NCBI RefSeq assembly: GCF_900070365.1 | Contig: NZ_LN850107.1 | Span: 5,332,001-5,396,000 of the forward strand | Source: Alloactinosynnema sp. L-07 | GTDB taxonomy: Bacteria > Actinomycetota > Actinomycetes > Mycobacteriales > Pseudonocardiaceae | DNA length: 64,000 nucleotides | Direction of reading: 5' to 3' | Shown: positions 15,938 through 23,785 of the stretch, piece after piece | Layout: every line of letters begins with the position of its first letter | Numbering within the stretch: position 1 is the stretch's first letter | Position numbers and translations under genes: made by a program | The notes under the pieces: model-generated | The model's input: only the letters and a program-made list of their open reading frames with translations | Told to the model about the DNA's origin: nothing | Database searches by the model: none

Positions 15938-17038
15938 TTACAGCGCGCCCGCGGGCCACAGCCCGGTGGCGAAGAACTCGTCCAGGACGGCGAGGTGCGG
16001 CTCGATGTCGAGGTCCTGGGCGGCCAGCCACGCGTCGTCGAAGTAGGTGTGGGAGTAGCGCTCGCCGCCGTCGCAGAGCAGCGTCACCACGCTGCCCGAC
16101 TCCCCGGCCGCCCGCAGCTCGCCGACGAGCCGCAGCGCGCCCCACAGGTTGGTGCCGGTGGACCCGCCGACCCGGCGCCCGGTGACCCGCTCGGCCATCC
16201 GGACCGCGGCGATCGACGCGGCGTCCGGCACCTTGATCATCTGGTCGATCACGGTGCCGAGGAAAGACGGCTCGACCCGCGGCCTGCCGATCCCCTCGAT
16301 CCGCGAGCCGCGGCTGCCGGTCAGCCCTGGCTCGCCGTCGCGCCAGGCGTCGAAGAAGACCGAGTGCTCGGGATCGACCACGGCCAGGCGGGTCTGTAGG
16401 GCGCGATAGCGGATAAAGCGGCCGATGGTGGCGCTGGTCCCGCCGGTGCCCGCGCCGACGACGACCCACGCGGGCTCGGGGTGCGGCTCCATGGCCATCT
16501 GCTCGAAGATCGACTCGGCGATGTTGTTGTTGCCGCGCCAGTCGGTGGCCCGCTCGGCGTGGGTGAACTGGTCGATGTAGTGCCCGTCGAGCTCGTCGGC
16601 CAGCCTGCGGGACTCGGCGTAGATCTGGCCGGGCTCGTCGACGAAGTGGCAGCGGCCGCCCTGCCGCTCGATCAGCTCGACCTTCTCCGGGCTGGTCGTA
16701 CGCGGCATGACCGCGATGAACGGCAGGCCGAGCATCCGGGCGAAGTACGCCTCGGAGACCGCGGTGGAGCCGCTGGAGGCCTCGATGACCGGGGTGCCGT
16801 CGACGATCCAGCCGTTGCACAGGGCGTAGAGGAACAGCGACCGCGCGAGGCGGTGCTTGAGCGAGCCGGTCGGGTGGGTTGACTCGTCCTTGAGGTAGAG
16901 CTGGACGTTCCAGTCGACCGGCAGCGGGAAGGGCAGCAGGTGGGTGTCGGCGCTGCGGTTCGCGTCGGCCTCGATGATCCGGATGGCCTGGCAGACCCAG
17001 GCCCGGGTCCGCGCGCCGCGGCGATCGGTCGCGGTCAT
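15938..17038 (-). CDS. PLP-dependent cysteine synthase-family enzyme (Cds1-like cysteine desulfhydrase)
   Basis: This fold-type II PLP enzyme has 366 residues. ATG 17038 overlaps the stop of the DUF1304 gene (ATGA). The PLP lysine is in [15 protein letters not shown] near residue 55-65. The phosphate-binding loop is [12 protein letters not shown], and a second Gly/Ser/Thr segment is [15 protein letters not shown]. The long form with an N-terminal [23 protein letters not shown] segment resembles mycobacterial Cds1 (Rv3684, from memory), which degrades cysteine to pyruvate, sulfide and ammonia. True cysteine synthases are shorter. The assignment to desulfhydrase rather than synthase is inferred from this resemblance. 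Confidence 0.82.
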   Translation of the reverse strand: MTATDRRGARTRAWVCQAIRIIEADANRSADTHLLPFPLPVDWNVQLYLKDESTHPTGSLKHRLARSLFLYALCNGWIVDGTPVIEASSGSTAVSEAYFARMLGLPFIAVMPRTTSPEKVELIERQGGRCHFVDEPGQIYAESRRLADELDGHYIDQFTHAERATDWRGNNNIAESIFEQMAMEPHPEPAWVVVGAGTGGTSATIGRFIRYRALQTRLAVVDPEHSVFFDAWRDGEPGLTGSRGSRIEGIGRPRVEPSFLGTVIDQMIKVPDAASIAAVRMAERVTGRRVGGSTGTNLWGALRLVGELRAAGESGSVVTLLCDGGERYSHTYFDDAWLAAQDLDIEPHLAVLDEFFATGLWPAGAL

Positions 17039-17388
17039 CGCGCGAGCAGCACCGTCAGCAGGGCGAACGCGGCCGGGACGGTCTGGACGAACAGGATCCG
17101 CTTGGACACCGTCGCCGCGCCGTAGAGGCCCGCCACGGCCACGCAGATCAGGAAGAACACCTGGAAGGGTGTCGAGTCGGCGACCAGGCCGTAGATCAGG
17201 CCCGCGGCGAGGAAGCCGTTGTAGAGGCCCTGGTTGGCCGCCAGGGTCGCCGACTCCGCAGCGAACTCCTTGGTCGTGCCGAACGCGGCCCGCCCACGCG
17301 GGGTCTTCCACAGGAACATCTCCAGCACCAGGATGTAGATGTGGATCAGGGCGACCAGCCCGACCAGCACCGCGGCGGCGACGGCCAC
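17035..17388 (-). CDS. DUF1304 membrane protein
   Basis: This 117-residue protein has four hydrophobic helices and the DUF1304 pattern ([38 protein letters not shown]). GTG 17388 overlaps the stop of the preceding gene by one base. Function unknown. It is co-transcribed with the Cds1-like enzyme. Confidence 0.85.
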   Translation of the reverse strand: MAVAAAVLVGLVALIHIYILVLEMFLWKTPRGRAAFGTTKEFAAESATLAANQGLYNGFLAAGLIYGLVADSTPFQVFFLICVAVAGLYGAATVSKRILFVQTVPAAFALLTVLLAR

Positions 17389-17681
17389 TACTTCTCCTCA
17401 TCCGGTTCGGTGTCCCCGCGCAGCTCGGCGCGCAGCCGGTCGCGGTCGGCGTAGCGCTCGGCCAGGCCCGCGGTGACCCGCTCGTTGAGGCCGCGGAACA
17501 GCAGCAGCCCGAGCGGGAAGCCCACCACGATGCCGATGGCCAGCGCCACGAGCAGCGGAATGTCGAACAACGCCAGCGCGCCCGTGACGGCCGCCACAAT
17601 GGCCACCCGCGCGGCGGTGTAGAGGGCGATGTCGCGGCCCAGGTGCTTGTGTTCCTGCACGTCCTGGACGTTACTCGGCAT
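17388..17681 (-). CDS. DUF4229-type small membrane protein
   Basis: This 97-residue protein has two hydrophobic helices ([37 protein letters not shown]) and a charged C-terminus ending in EPDEEK. The pattern fits the DUF4229 family of actinobacteria. It overlaps the Lrp gene by 11 bp, so the two are coupled. Function unknown. Confidence 0.75.
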   Translation of the reverse strand: MPSNVQDVQEHKHLGRDIALYTAARVAIVAAVTGALALFDIPLLVALAIGIVVGFPLGLLLFRGLNERVTAGLAERYADRDRLRAELRGDTEPDEEK

Positions 17682-18138
17682 GCCCGCGCTCCTCGTCGAC
17701 GGTGTTCGGCCTGCCCTCGAACCGGGTCGAGAGCACCACCGTCGAGCGGGTCCTGGCCACGCCCTTGATCCGACGCAGGCGACTCAGCGCGCGCTCCAGG
17801 TCGTCGACCGTGGCCACCCGGACCTTGACGACGAACGACTCGTCCCCGGCCACCCGGTAGCAGGACTCGACCTCATGCAGCTCGCCCAGCGCGTCGGCGA
17901 CGTCCTCGTCGTCGGCGGTGTCGGTCGGGTGGATCGACACCAGGGCCGTGACGCCAAGGCCGACGGCCCTCGGGTCGACCACCGCGTGGTAGCCGGTGAT
18001 CACCCCGGCGGTCTCCAGCTTGCCGACCCGCTCGTGCACCGCCGACGCCGACAACCCCACCTGCCTGCCTAGATCGGCGTAGGTAACCCGGCCATTGGTG
18101 CGCAAGGCAGCGATAATTCGACGATCGACGGTGTCCAC
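17671..18138 (-). CDS. Lrp/AsnC-family transcriptional regulator
   Basis: The 155-residue protein has an N-terminal helix-turn-helix ([20 protein letters not shown], then [19 protein letters not shown]) and a C-terminal RAM ligand-binding domain. Lrp proteins sense amino acids and often control neighbouring metabolism. Control of the downstream cysteine-degrading gene would make sense but is inference. GTG 18138 is preferred over TTG 18144, two codons upstream; neither has a clear Shine-Dalgarno. Confidence 0.9.
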   Translation of the reverse strand: MDTVDRRIIAALRTNGRVTYADLGRQVGLSASAVHERVGKLETAGVITGYHAVVDPRAVGLGVTALVSIHPTDTADDEDVADALGELHEVESCYRVAGDESFVVKVRVATVDDLERALSRLRRIKGVARTRSTVVLSTRFEGRPNTVDEERGHAE

Positions 18139-18218
18139 GGCCAAAGCGTACGACGAGTGCGGTACGTGTCCGAACCGGCCGTTTTGTCCCTTACTACCTC
18201 TTTACCATCACCCAACCG

Positions 18219-18232
18219 TTCGAGTACTCGAA
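18219..18232. promoter_or_regulatory. 14-bp palindrome upstream of bldC
   Basis: TTCGAGTACTCGAA is a perfect palindrome, 60 bp before the bldC start, between the divergent Lrp and bldC genes. It could be an operator for either. Confidence 0.4.
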
Positions 18233-18291
18233 GGGCGAGATGCCACGATGCTCCTGGTTCAGGCGGATTTTCGGCCAAGGAGGCGGCGAAG

Positions 18292-18507
18292 GTGACCATT
18301 GGGCACGTCGGAGAGCGGCTGCTGACCCCAGGGGAAGTCGCGGCCCTGTTCCGGGTCGACCCCAAGACCGTCACCCGCTGGGCGACAGCGGGCCGCATCG
18401 GCTCCATCCGCACCCCGGGCGGCCACCGCCGCTTCCGCGAATCGGAGGTCAAGGCCCTGCTGGCCGAACTGACCACCGAAGCAGGCGACCAGTCAACACC
18501 CATGTAA
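18292..18507 (+). CDS. bldC: BldC-family developmental regulator
   Basis: This 71-residue protein begins at GTG 18292, which follows a perfect AAGGAGG with an 8-nt gap. It is a single MerR-like winged helix: LLTPGEVAALFRVDPKTVTR, WATAGRIGSIRTPGGHRRF. BldC binds DNA cooperatively as head-to-tail oligomers at direct repeats and holds back premature development in Streptomyces. The family is also present in non-sporulating actinobacteria. Length and sequence agree closely with the family. Confidence 0.95.
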   Translation: MTIGHVGERLLTPGEVAALFRVDPKTVTRWATAGRIGSIRTPGGHRRFRESEVKALLAELTTEAGDQSTPM

Positions 18508-18560
18508 CGGACAAACCGGCTAACCTCGAACATCTCAGTGGTTGTTTCGGAGGTGCCTCG

Positions 18561-18743
18561 ATGATCTACCTACTCGCCGTGGTCGGCGCTCTCACGGTCG
18601 CGGTCCTCCTCTGGCGTGCGTTCGGTCCCCAAGCCGCGCAGGTCCCGTCCCGCCGGACCACGTTGGCGCCGGACGACGACCCGGACTTCCTGCGCAAGCT
18701 GGACCAGAAGAAGCCCCGTCCGGAGGACGAGCCCCCGGCCTGA
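18561..18743 (+). CDS. Small single-pass membrane protein, unknown function
   Basis: This 60-residue protein starts at ATG 18561 behind GGAGG with a 7-nt gap. It has one N-terminal membrane helix (MIYLLAVVGALTVAVLLW) and a polar tail with PDDDPDFLRKLDQ, likely cytoplasmic. It lies 53 bp after bldC. Family not identified. Confidence 0.7.
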   Translation: MIYLLAVVGALTVAVLLWRAFGPQAAQVPSRRTTLAPDDDPDFLRKLDQKKPRPEDEPPA

Positions 18744-18847
18744 CTTCGACCCAGGTGGCCTCCTGGCGCCACCCTGGGAACTGTCGGCGATCTCTGCGAT
18801 ACTCAGAGTGACAGGTTCGACTCACCTGACAACCTGGGGGTTTGTCG

Positions 18848-19471
18848 ATGGGCTCGCGGACTCGGACAGGGATCAGATCCAAGGTCATCACGGCGGTGGT
18901 CGTGGTGGTCGTCGTGACGCAGGTTCCTCCGGTGCGCGACGCGGTGGTCGGCATTCCGGTCATTGGTGGGATCGTCAGCGAGATCCCCGCCGTGGTCGAA
19001 CTGTTCGCAGGCGCTCCCAACGGGATGGCCGTGCCCGAGCCGTGGAGACACCGACTGGAGGAATGCACGCCTACCGTGATCAAACGGGATCGTCGGTGTG
19101 GCGAGTTGCCGGTGCTGCCGATCGACGCGAAGGCCACGCCGTATATCGCGCGCAACATCAGTATCGCGTGGTCGGCGGGTAAACCCGCGTTGTTGACTCT
19201 TATGCGCGCGAATGCGGACGCCAACCGCGCCGCCGCGCTCTCCGGGCGTGCGCGAGCCTTCAGTCGGACAAGCCTGGACGAGTACCCTATGGCGACAACA
19301 GGCGAAGGCGGAAAGGGGGCGAGAGTCGAAGAGGTGCCCGAGAATGAGAACAACAGCCAGGGGGAAACGATGAACACGTTCTACTACGTGAACAAGATGG
19401 CCGATGGCGATCAATTCCTTGTGGTCATCCTCAATCCGCACGACATCGCCAGGGACGCATACAAGGGATGA
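18848..19471 (+). CDS. Membrane-anchored or exported NucA/NucB-like deoxyribonuclease
   Basis: This 207-residue protein starts at ATG 18848 behind GGGGG. A hydrophobic segment (ITAVVVVVVVTQVP) follows a basic N-terminus, so export or anchoring is likely. The C-terminal third matches the NucA/NucB DNase pattern: DEYPMATTGEGG from residue 144, VPENENNSQG near 163-172 (the D/E-N-x-x-Q-G motif), then a GD.F.V strand. B. subtilis NucB is a secreted DNase, and related domains occur as toxin tips. The gene overlaps its downstream partner by ATGA. Base composition is a little lower in GC than neighbours. A toxin role is inference. Confidence 0.72.
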   Translation: MGSRTRTGIRSKVITAVVVVVVVTQVPPVRDAVVGIPVIGGIVSEIPAVVELFAGAPNGMAVPEPWRHRLEECTPTVIKRDRRCGELPVLPIDAKATPYIARNISIAWSAGKPALLTLMRANADANRAAALSGRARAFSRTSLDEYPMATTGEGGKGARVEEVPENENNSQGETMNTFYYVNKMADGDQFLVVILNPHDIARDAYKG

Positions 19472-20058
19472 CACCGATGGTCGACTCTAACCGCTACTCC
19501 TGGATCAACGACCAGGCCGTCTACGGCGGATTCACCCTCACCATCGCCGACGGGGTGAACGAAGACGACGTCATCGCTCTCTACGGCGGCGACCCGAGCG
19601 ACTGCGACATGATGACATTCGAGGAATCCTTCAACATGCACGACGGCACATCGCCTGACCGCGTGCGTACTCTCACCGCGATCGCCCGAATCCACGTCGC
19701 CAACGACCGCGTCGACAAGGAAACCGTCGTCATCGCGATCGAGAACAACGGATGGGCCGCGCTCGACGTCGCCCGCAACGCCAAGAAAGGCCAGTTCTTC
19801 ACGGTCTATCGTGGAGGGCAAGGTCGAACCGTCATCATCCACACCGCCGACGGACACACCCTGGCCGATTTCGAGCCGACATTGATGATCAACGGTACCG
19901 ACGTCGGTGGCATCGTTCCTGAATGGGCGCACACCGCCGAATGGCGTCCGGGTGCGATCACCACGACCGCGCTCTCGCTCGCAGGCAAGGTCATGCGAGT
20001 CGACATCGCCGAAGAGTGGTTCACGAAGCCCGCCAAGACGACCGTCACACCCTCGTGA
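19468..20058 (+). CDS. Putative partner/immunity protein of the nuclease (DUF6461-like)
   Basis: This 196-residue protein begins at ATG 19468, overlapping the nuclease stop by 4 bp. It has no signal peptide and no membrane helix. The layout (SNRYSWINDQ at the start, GFTLTIADGVNEDDVIALYGG, VVIAIENNGWAALD, FFTVYRGG, DGHTLADFEP) resembles DUF6461-type actinobacterial proteins as I remember them. A cytosolic protein coupled to a nuclease gene would fit an immunity or chaperone role. The pairing is direct; the role is inferred. Confidence 0.6.
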   Translation: MTPMVDSNRYSWINDQAVYGGFTLTIADGVNEDDVIALYGGDPSDCDMMTFEESFNMHDGTSPDRVRTLTAIARIHVANDRVDKETVVIAIENNGWAALDVARNAKKGQFFTVYRGGQGRTVIIHTADGHTLADFEPTLMINGTDVGGIVPEWAHTAEWRPGAITTTALSLAGKVMRVDIAEEWFTKPAKTTVTPS

Positions 20059-20127
20059 CGTGCGCAGGCGGCTCGTCAATCGGGCGAGTTGTCGGCGCGG
20101 GGCATCGGTCTGGGCCAAATCCCTCGG

Positions 20128-20185
20128 TCGGATCGCCTGAGAGATCCCGCCGTGGTCGAGCTGTTGGCCGCGTACCCTAGACGGG
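20128..20185 (+). pseudogene. Possible remnant of a second nuclease-gene 5' region
   Basis: About 55 bp resemble 18984-19040 inside the nuclease gene. Both contain GAGATCC(C)CGCCGTGGTCGA followed by CTGTT. The encoded stretch DPAVVELLAAYP matches EIPAVVELFAGAP of the intact gene. The rest of the gene is absent. No other gene is supported in 20059-20205. Confidence 0.35.
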
Positions 20186-20205
20186 ACGGTCGCGACAAAG
20201 CTGAC

Positions 20206-20388
20206 CTAGTTGAATTCGCCTACGTGGATGAGGCGAACGAGCGCGGCCATGTTCGCGTTTATCGTCGGTCCGTTCGGATTCTTGGAGTCGCGAACTTCCC
20301 CCATGGTGCGATGTAGCTCGACGCACGTTGCGCCGGACTGGCTGCGGCTCGACTTACGCCAGGTTGTCGGGGTGTCCGGGAAGGACAT
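20206..20388 (-). CDS. DUF397 protein partnered with the second XRE regulator
   Basis: This 60-residue protein shows WRKSSRSQSGATCVELHR and VRDSKNPNGPTINANMAALV, a short but complete DUF397 pattern. It overlaps the 3' end of the XRE gene by 35 bp, the same overlap as in the first XRE/DUF397 pair at 7.9 kb. Confidence 0.9.
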   Translation of the reverse strand: MSFPDTPTTWRKSSRSQSGATCVELHRTMGEVRDSKNPNGPTINANMAALVRLIHVGEFN

Positions 20389-21229
20389 CTCTGTTCTCCA
20401 TTCTCTGTATCAAATCGGTAATGAGTCGCATGGATTCCTCGGCGTCCAGCGCGACCCGCGCCACCATTTCCGCAGCCTGCTTGTACGCGTTCACATCGAC
20501 TTCCTTGTGCAGCCACAGGGTCGAACGTCGAGTGTCGAGAAACACGACTGCCGGGGCGTTGTCAGACTCGATGAGGTTGAATGCGCCTTCCAGTCCGGGG
20601 TGCCAGCCGACGCCGAACGGCACTATCCGCACGTCAACGTTGGGAAGCCGGTTCACCTCCACCAGGTGATGCAACTGCGCGAGCATCCCTGAGTGTCCGC
20701 CGATGTTCTGGTACAGCGCGGCCTGGCCGACCAGCGCGAGCAGTCGAGCCGGGTTGGGTCGCGTGATGACCTCTCGGCGGCCCGCGCGAACGGCGATTCG
20801 GGTAGGGATGTCGACGGGCGGAACGCCCCCGGCTGTCATGATCGCCCGCACGTGGTCGGTCGTCTGTAGAAGTCCGGGAATCATCAGCGGCGTGATCTCG
20901 GTGATCTTCTGTGCGCTCTGCTCGAATTCGATGTAGGCGGCCAACTGTTGCCGTTGCTCGGGCAGCGTCGTGGCCACCCACTGCGGCTCATCTGTCCCGT
21001 ACACCAAGGTCATCACGTCGTCGTACTGTTCCCCGGCGACGCCCAGGGAGGTCAGGATCTGGGCCACCTGTTCGGGTCGCGGAATCCGGTCACCCGTCTC
21101 CCACCGAGACAGCACACCAGGATCACGCTGAATCTGTCCGGCGAAATCCCGCAAGGTGAACCCCTTCTCCAACCGCGCCTGCCGAAGCGCGTTGCCCAGC
21201 GCCAGCGCCTTGGGCGTCCTCTTTCCCAT
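20354..21229 (-). CDS. XRE-family regulator with DUF5753 domain (second copy)
   Basis: This 291-residue protein has an N-terminal HTH (LRQARLEKGFTLRDFAGQIQ, then RDPGVLSRWETGDRIP) and a DUF5753 domain (MIPGLLQTTDHVRAIMTAGG). It is a WhiJ-type regulator with its own DUF397 partner. It is divergent from a chain of small coupled ORFs at 21469-22188, which may be its targets. It is clearly diverged from the copy at 7026, so this is not a recent duplication. Confidence 0.92.
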   Translation of the reverse strand: MGKRTPKALALGNALRQARLEKGFTLRDFAGQIQRDPGVLSRWETGDRIPRPEQVAQILTSLGVAGEQYDDVMTLVYGTDEPQWVATTLPEQRQQLAAYIEFEQSAQKITEITPLMIPGLLQTTDHVRAIMTAGGVPPVDIPTRIAVRAGRREVITRPNPARLLALVGQAALYQNIGGHSGMLAQLHHLVEVNRLPNVDVRIVPFGVGWHPGLEGAFNLIESDNAPAVVFLDTRRSTLWLHKEVDVNAYKQAAEMVARVALDAEESMRLITDLIQRMENRDVLPGHPDNLA

Positions 21230-21293
21230 GTCGTCCTCGTGTTGTCCTGGCGGTAACAGCCTAGTGTCACCGCGACCGATGAAACCATCACCC

Positions 21294-21310
21294 GTTGTGC
21301 CTAGCGCAAC
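21294..21310. promoter_or_regulatory. Operator-like inverted repeat between XRE and small-ORF chain
   Basis: GTTGTGC-CTA-GCGCAAC is an inverted repeat of 7-bp arms with one mismatch, placed 65 bp upstream of the XRE start and facing the small-ORF chain. 21230-21468 holds no other recognisable gene. Confidence 0.35.
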
Positions 21311-21468
21311 ACGATTGCGATAGTTGCCATGTTGTCGGAACCTTCTGGTATCAGGCCGAAATTACCAGGTAGCCAACCTCGCCGCAGCGGCCTCATTCTC
21401 CGAGGTCACCTCTTGCGCCAAACGGTCCGTTGGGCGCTGCGGCGAAAACAAGGGGAAGGACAACAAAC

Positions 21469-21510
21469 ATGAACACCACGCCAGCGCCCGATCCAGTGGG
21501 TGCGTCGTGA
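21469..21510 (+). CDS. Possible 13-residue leader peptide
   Basis: ATG 21469 follows GGGGAAGGA and encodes MNTTPAPDPVGAS, then TGA. The stop overlaps the next GTG start (GTGA). It is very short, so it may serve only to couple translation into the next ORF. Confidence 0.35.
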   Translation: MNTTPAPDPVGAS

Positions 21511-21620
21511 GCGGGTCGGTGTGGACGGTGGTGATTCTGGGAGTCGCGGCGGTGTTGGTGATCAGGTTGACCGTGCGCGATATCCGCAGGGATCTCCGCG
21601 ATCGGCGGGGTAGGTCATGA
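21507..21620 (+). CDS. Very small single-pass membrane protein
   Basis: GTG 21507 encodes 37 residues with one membrane helix (VWTVVILGVAAVLVIRL) and a strongly basic Arg/Asp tail (RDIRRDLRDRRGR). It is linked by GTGA upstream and ATGA downstream. The topology suggests an inner-membrane microprotein. Family not recognised. Confidence 0.5.
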   Translation: MSGSVWTVVILGVAAVLVIRLTVRDIRRDLRDRRGRS

Positions 21621-21898
21621 GCGGTCGGGCGGGGACAAGGCCCCCGGTGTTGTGGTTGACCTGCCTGGACAGGCTGGATCACGCGGTGCGGGACGAGGAG
21701 TTCGCGACCAACCCTTCGGGTGTGTTCGGGGCGGTGTGTGGCGCCTCGGTGACGCCTGCGTCCTCGCACTGCGCGCCGCGTCCACCGTGTCCGACGTGTG
21801 GCCGGTTCGTATTTGCGTGGGGACAGCCTTCTCGGCCGAGTGCGCCGGAGCGTCATGAGCGTTGGTGGACACGGTGGCTGTGCCGGGGCAGCCGATGA
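21617..21898 (+). CDS. Small Cys-rich (zinc-ribbon-like) protein, copy 1
   Basis: This 93-residue protein starts at ATG 21617 (ATGA overlap). The core HAVRDEE...GVFGAVCGASVTPA...C..C matches a widespread actinomycete small-protein pattern with an early His, a CGA turn and a terminal CxxC, likely a metal site. The C-terminal 30 residues are Arg/Trp-rich and low in complexity. Function unknown. Confidence 0.6.
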   Translation: MSGRAGTRPPVLWLTCLDRLDHAVRDEEFATNPSGVFGAVCGASVTPASSHCAPRPPCPTCGRFVFAWGQPSRPSAPERHERWWTRWLCRGSR

Positions 21899-22188
21899 CC
21901 GGCGACGCGCAAACGGCGCCCTTGTTGTTGGTGCGCCTGCGATCGGGGCCAGGGGTGCGCGAAACCCAGCGAATGGTGCACCTGGTGGCCGCTCCGGTGC
22001 CGCAGGCCATTGGGACACCGCCTGCGGTGTTGCCCGCGCTGTGCGGATTCACCGTCGCTCCGGGGGTCGCGGAGGTGTTGCCTGGGCTGGGCGGGATGCC
22101 GTGCGAGCGCTGCATGTCGCACTCCGCGTCCCCGGAAGGTGCTCGGCTGCGCGCGGCCACCCTCCCGGCCGTGGGCAGCGCATGGTGA
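21895..22188 (+). CDS. Small Cys-rich (zinc-ribbon-like) protein, copy 2
   Basis: ATG 21895 overlaps the previous stop (ATGA) and gives 97 residues. The core MVHLVAAP...VLPALCGFTVAPG...GMPCERC has the same H-LCG-CxxC layout as the gene before it, so the two look like tandem paralogues. It ends 29 bp before the convergent ATPase gene. Confidence 0.55.
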   Translation: MTGDAQTAPLLLVRLRSGPGVRETQRMVHLVAAPVPQAIGTPPAVLPALCGFTVAPGVAEVLPGLGGMPCERCMSHSASPEGARLRAATLPAVGSAW

Positions 22189-22216
22189 GCGGCGCGGCGC
22201 ACGAGTGTGACAGGTG

Positions 22217-23671
22217 TCAGCGGGGGAAGTCGTCGGCCACGGTGGCGGCCAGTTCCAGTAGGGCGATCCGGGTCTCCGGGGCCAACCGGTCCAGCTCGAT
22301 CTCCGCGCCCTCTTCCAGGTGTGGGTCGAACGGAATCCGGCACACCGCCCGGCACCGAGAACCGAAGTGCGCGGCCAACTTGTCCAGGTCGACCGAACCC
22401 GACTTGGGCCGCACCGAGTTGATCACAGCAACCGATCGGGCGACCAGATCGCGATACCCGTGCGCGTCCAGCCAGTCCAGCGTGGCCGAAGCGCTTCGGG
22501 CGCCGTCTACGGAACCGGATGAGACGATCACCAGTGAGTCGGCGATGTCGAGAACGCCCTTCATCGCCGAGTGCATCAGGCCGGTGCCGCAGTCGGTGAG
22601 CACGATGTTGTAGAAGTGCTCCAGCAACGCCACGGTGCGCCGGTAGTCGGCCTCGCTGAAGGCCTCCGACACGGCCGGGTCCTGCTCGCTGGCGAGCACC
22701 TCCAGCCGGGACGGCCCCTGCGAGGTGTACGCGCGGATATCGCTGTAGCGGCGAATGCGGTCGGCGTCGCGCAGGAGGTGGCGGACGGTCGCGGTGGTCT
22801 CAAGGGGGATCTTCTGGCTCAGGGTGCCGCGGTCGGGGTTGGCGTCCACCGCGATCACCCGGTCGCCGCGCAGCGACGAGAACGTGCTGCCCAGGGTGGT
22901 AGTCGTGGTGGTCTTGCCGACGCCGCCCTTGAGGCTGAGCATGGCGATCTTGTAGCAGCCGCGCAGGGGCTGGTTGACCCTGGCGATCAGCTCACGCCTG
23001 CGGACGTCGGCCGGGCTCTCACCGACGTTGATCAGGTGGCCGCTGGCGACGTACACGGCCTTGCGCCAGCCCGACTGCGGGGCGCGCTTGGCCTGCTTGA
23101 GCAGGCGGGCCGAGGACAGGTCGTGCGGCTGCTCGGCGGCCTGAGGGCCGCGCTGGGGGTGGCCGGGCTGCGGCTGGCCCTGCGGGTGGCCGTATTGCTG
23201 GCCGTATCCCGGCTGCCCGTACGGCCCGGGGTTCACCGGGTGCGGACCCGACTGACCTGGTGTCACGGCATGCGGACCCGACTGACCGGGGTTCACGGCA
23301 TGCGGACCCGACTGACCGGGGTTCACCGAATACGGGCCCGACTGGCCGGGATTCACCGCGTGCGGACCCGACTGACCGGGATTCACCGCGTGCGGACCCG
23401 ACTGGCCAGGGTTCACCGAATACGGGCCCGACTGGTTCGGGTTGACCGCGTGCGGGCCGGACTGGCCGCCGCCGACCTGGTGCGGGCCGGAGAGCGCCGC
23501 GGGGTCGTGGTGGGGGCCGGATGAGGCGGGGTCGGGGTGGCGGGTCGAGTCCGTGACGGCCTCCTCTTCCAGGTGGGACACATCCTTCTCCGGAGCGGGC
23601 CCGAAGTCGGCATCGGAGGTGTCGGCAGGTGGCCGCCAGGCCAGGTCTGACTCTTCTCGACGTCCAGTCAC
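22217..23671 (-). CDS. ParA/MinD-like ATPase with Pro/Gly-rich repeat N-terminus (EspI-like)
   Basis: This 484-residue protein starts at GTG 23671 behind GGAGGAG. The first 200 residues are disordered and carry eight tandem decapeptides of the QSGPHAVNPG type. The C-terminal 260 residues are a deviant-Walker-A ATPase (LKGGVGKTTTTTTLG near 243-257; AVDANPDRG; VLTDCGTGLMHSAM). This layout resembles the ESX-associated EspI proteins of mycobacteria. No ESX core gene is in the window, so a secretion link is not shown. Such ATPases bind membranes or other proteins and position or regulate complexes. Confidence 0.85.
   Translation of the reverse strand: MTGRREESDLAWRPPADTSDADFGPAPEKDVSHLEEEAVTDSTRHPDPASSGPHHDPAALSGPHQVGGGQSGPHAVNPNQSGPYSVNPGQSGPHAVNPGQSGPHAVNPGQSGPYSVNPGQSGPHAVNPGQSGPHAVTPGQSGPHPVNPGPYGQPGYGQQYGHPQGQPQPGHPQRGPQAAEQPHDLSSARLLKQAKRAPQSGWRKAVYVASGHLINVGESPADVRRRELIARVNQPLRGCYKIAMLSLKGGVGKTTTTTTLGSTFSSLRGDRVIAVDANPDRGTLSQKIPLETTATVRHLLRDADRIRRYSDIRAYTSQGPSRLEVLASEQDPAVSEAFSEADYRRTVALLEHFYNIVLTDCGTGLMHSAMKGVLDIADSLVIVSSGSVDGARSASATLDWLDAHGYRDLVARSVAVINSVRPKSGSVDLDKLAAHFGSRCRAVCRIPFDPHLEEGAEIELDRLAPETRIALLELAATVADDFPR
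23225..23464 (-). repeat. Minisatellite of eight 30-bp units inside the ATPase gene
   Basis: Eight in-frame 30-bp units encode QSGP(H/Y)(A/S/P)V(N/T)P(G/N). Several neighbouring units differ by one to three bases, so the number of units probably varies between strains. It is not a CRISPR array, since there are no unique spacers. Confidence 0.92.
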
Positions 23672-23785
23672 CCGCGCGACTCCTCCTGCACCCAGACCGC
23701 TGAATCCCTCAAGCGCGACCGTAACGCACTTCGCATGAGCAACCGCAGGTGAGGGGCACTAGGCGCGGTCCTGCGAGTCCGGCGC

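Noticed and set aside
22185..22613. Fifth coupled ORF after the small Cys-rich genes (GTGA at 22185)
   Set aside because: It begins with a plausible HECDRC motif but then runs antisense through the ATPase gene with Ser/Arg-rich sequence; probably noncoding beyond 22216.
23225..23464. CRISPR-like array of 30-bp repeats
   Set aside because: Units are contiguous, in frame and without unique spacers; this is a coding minisatellite.
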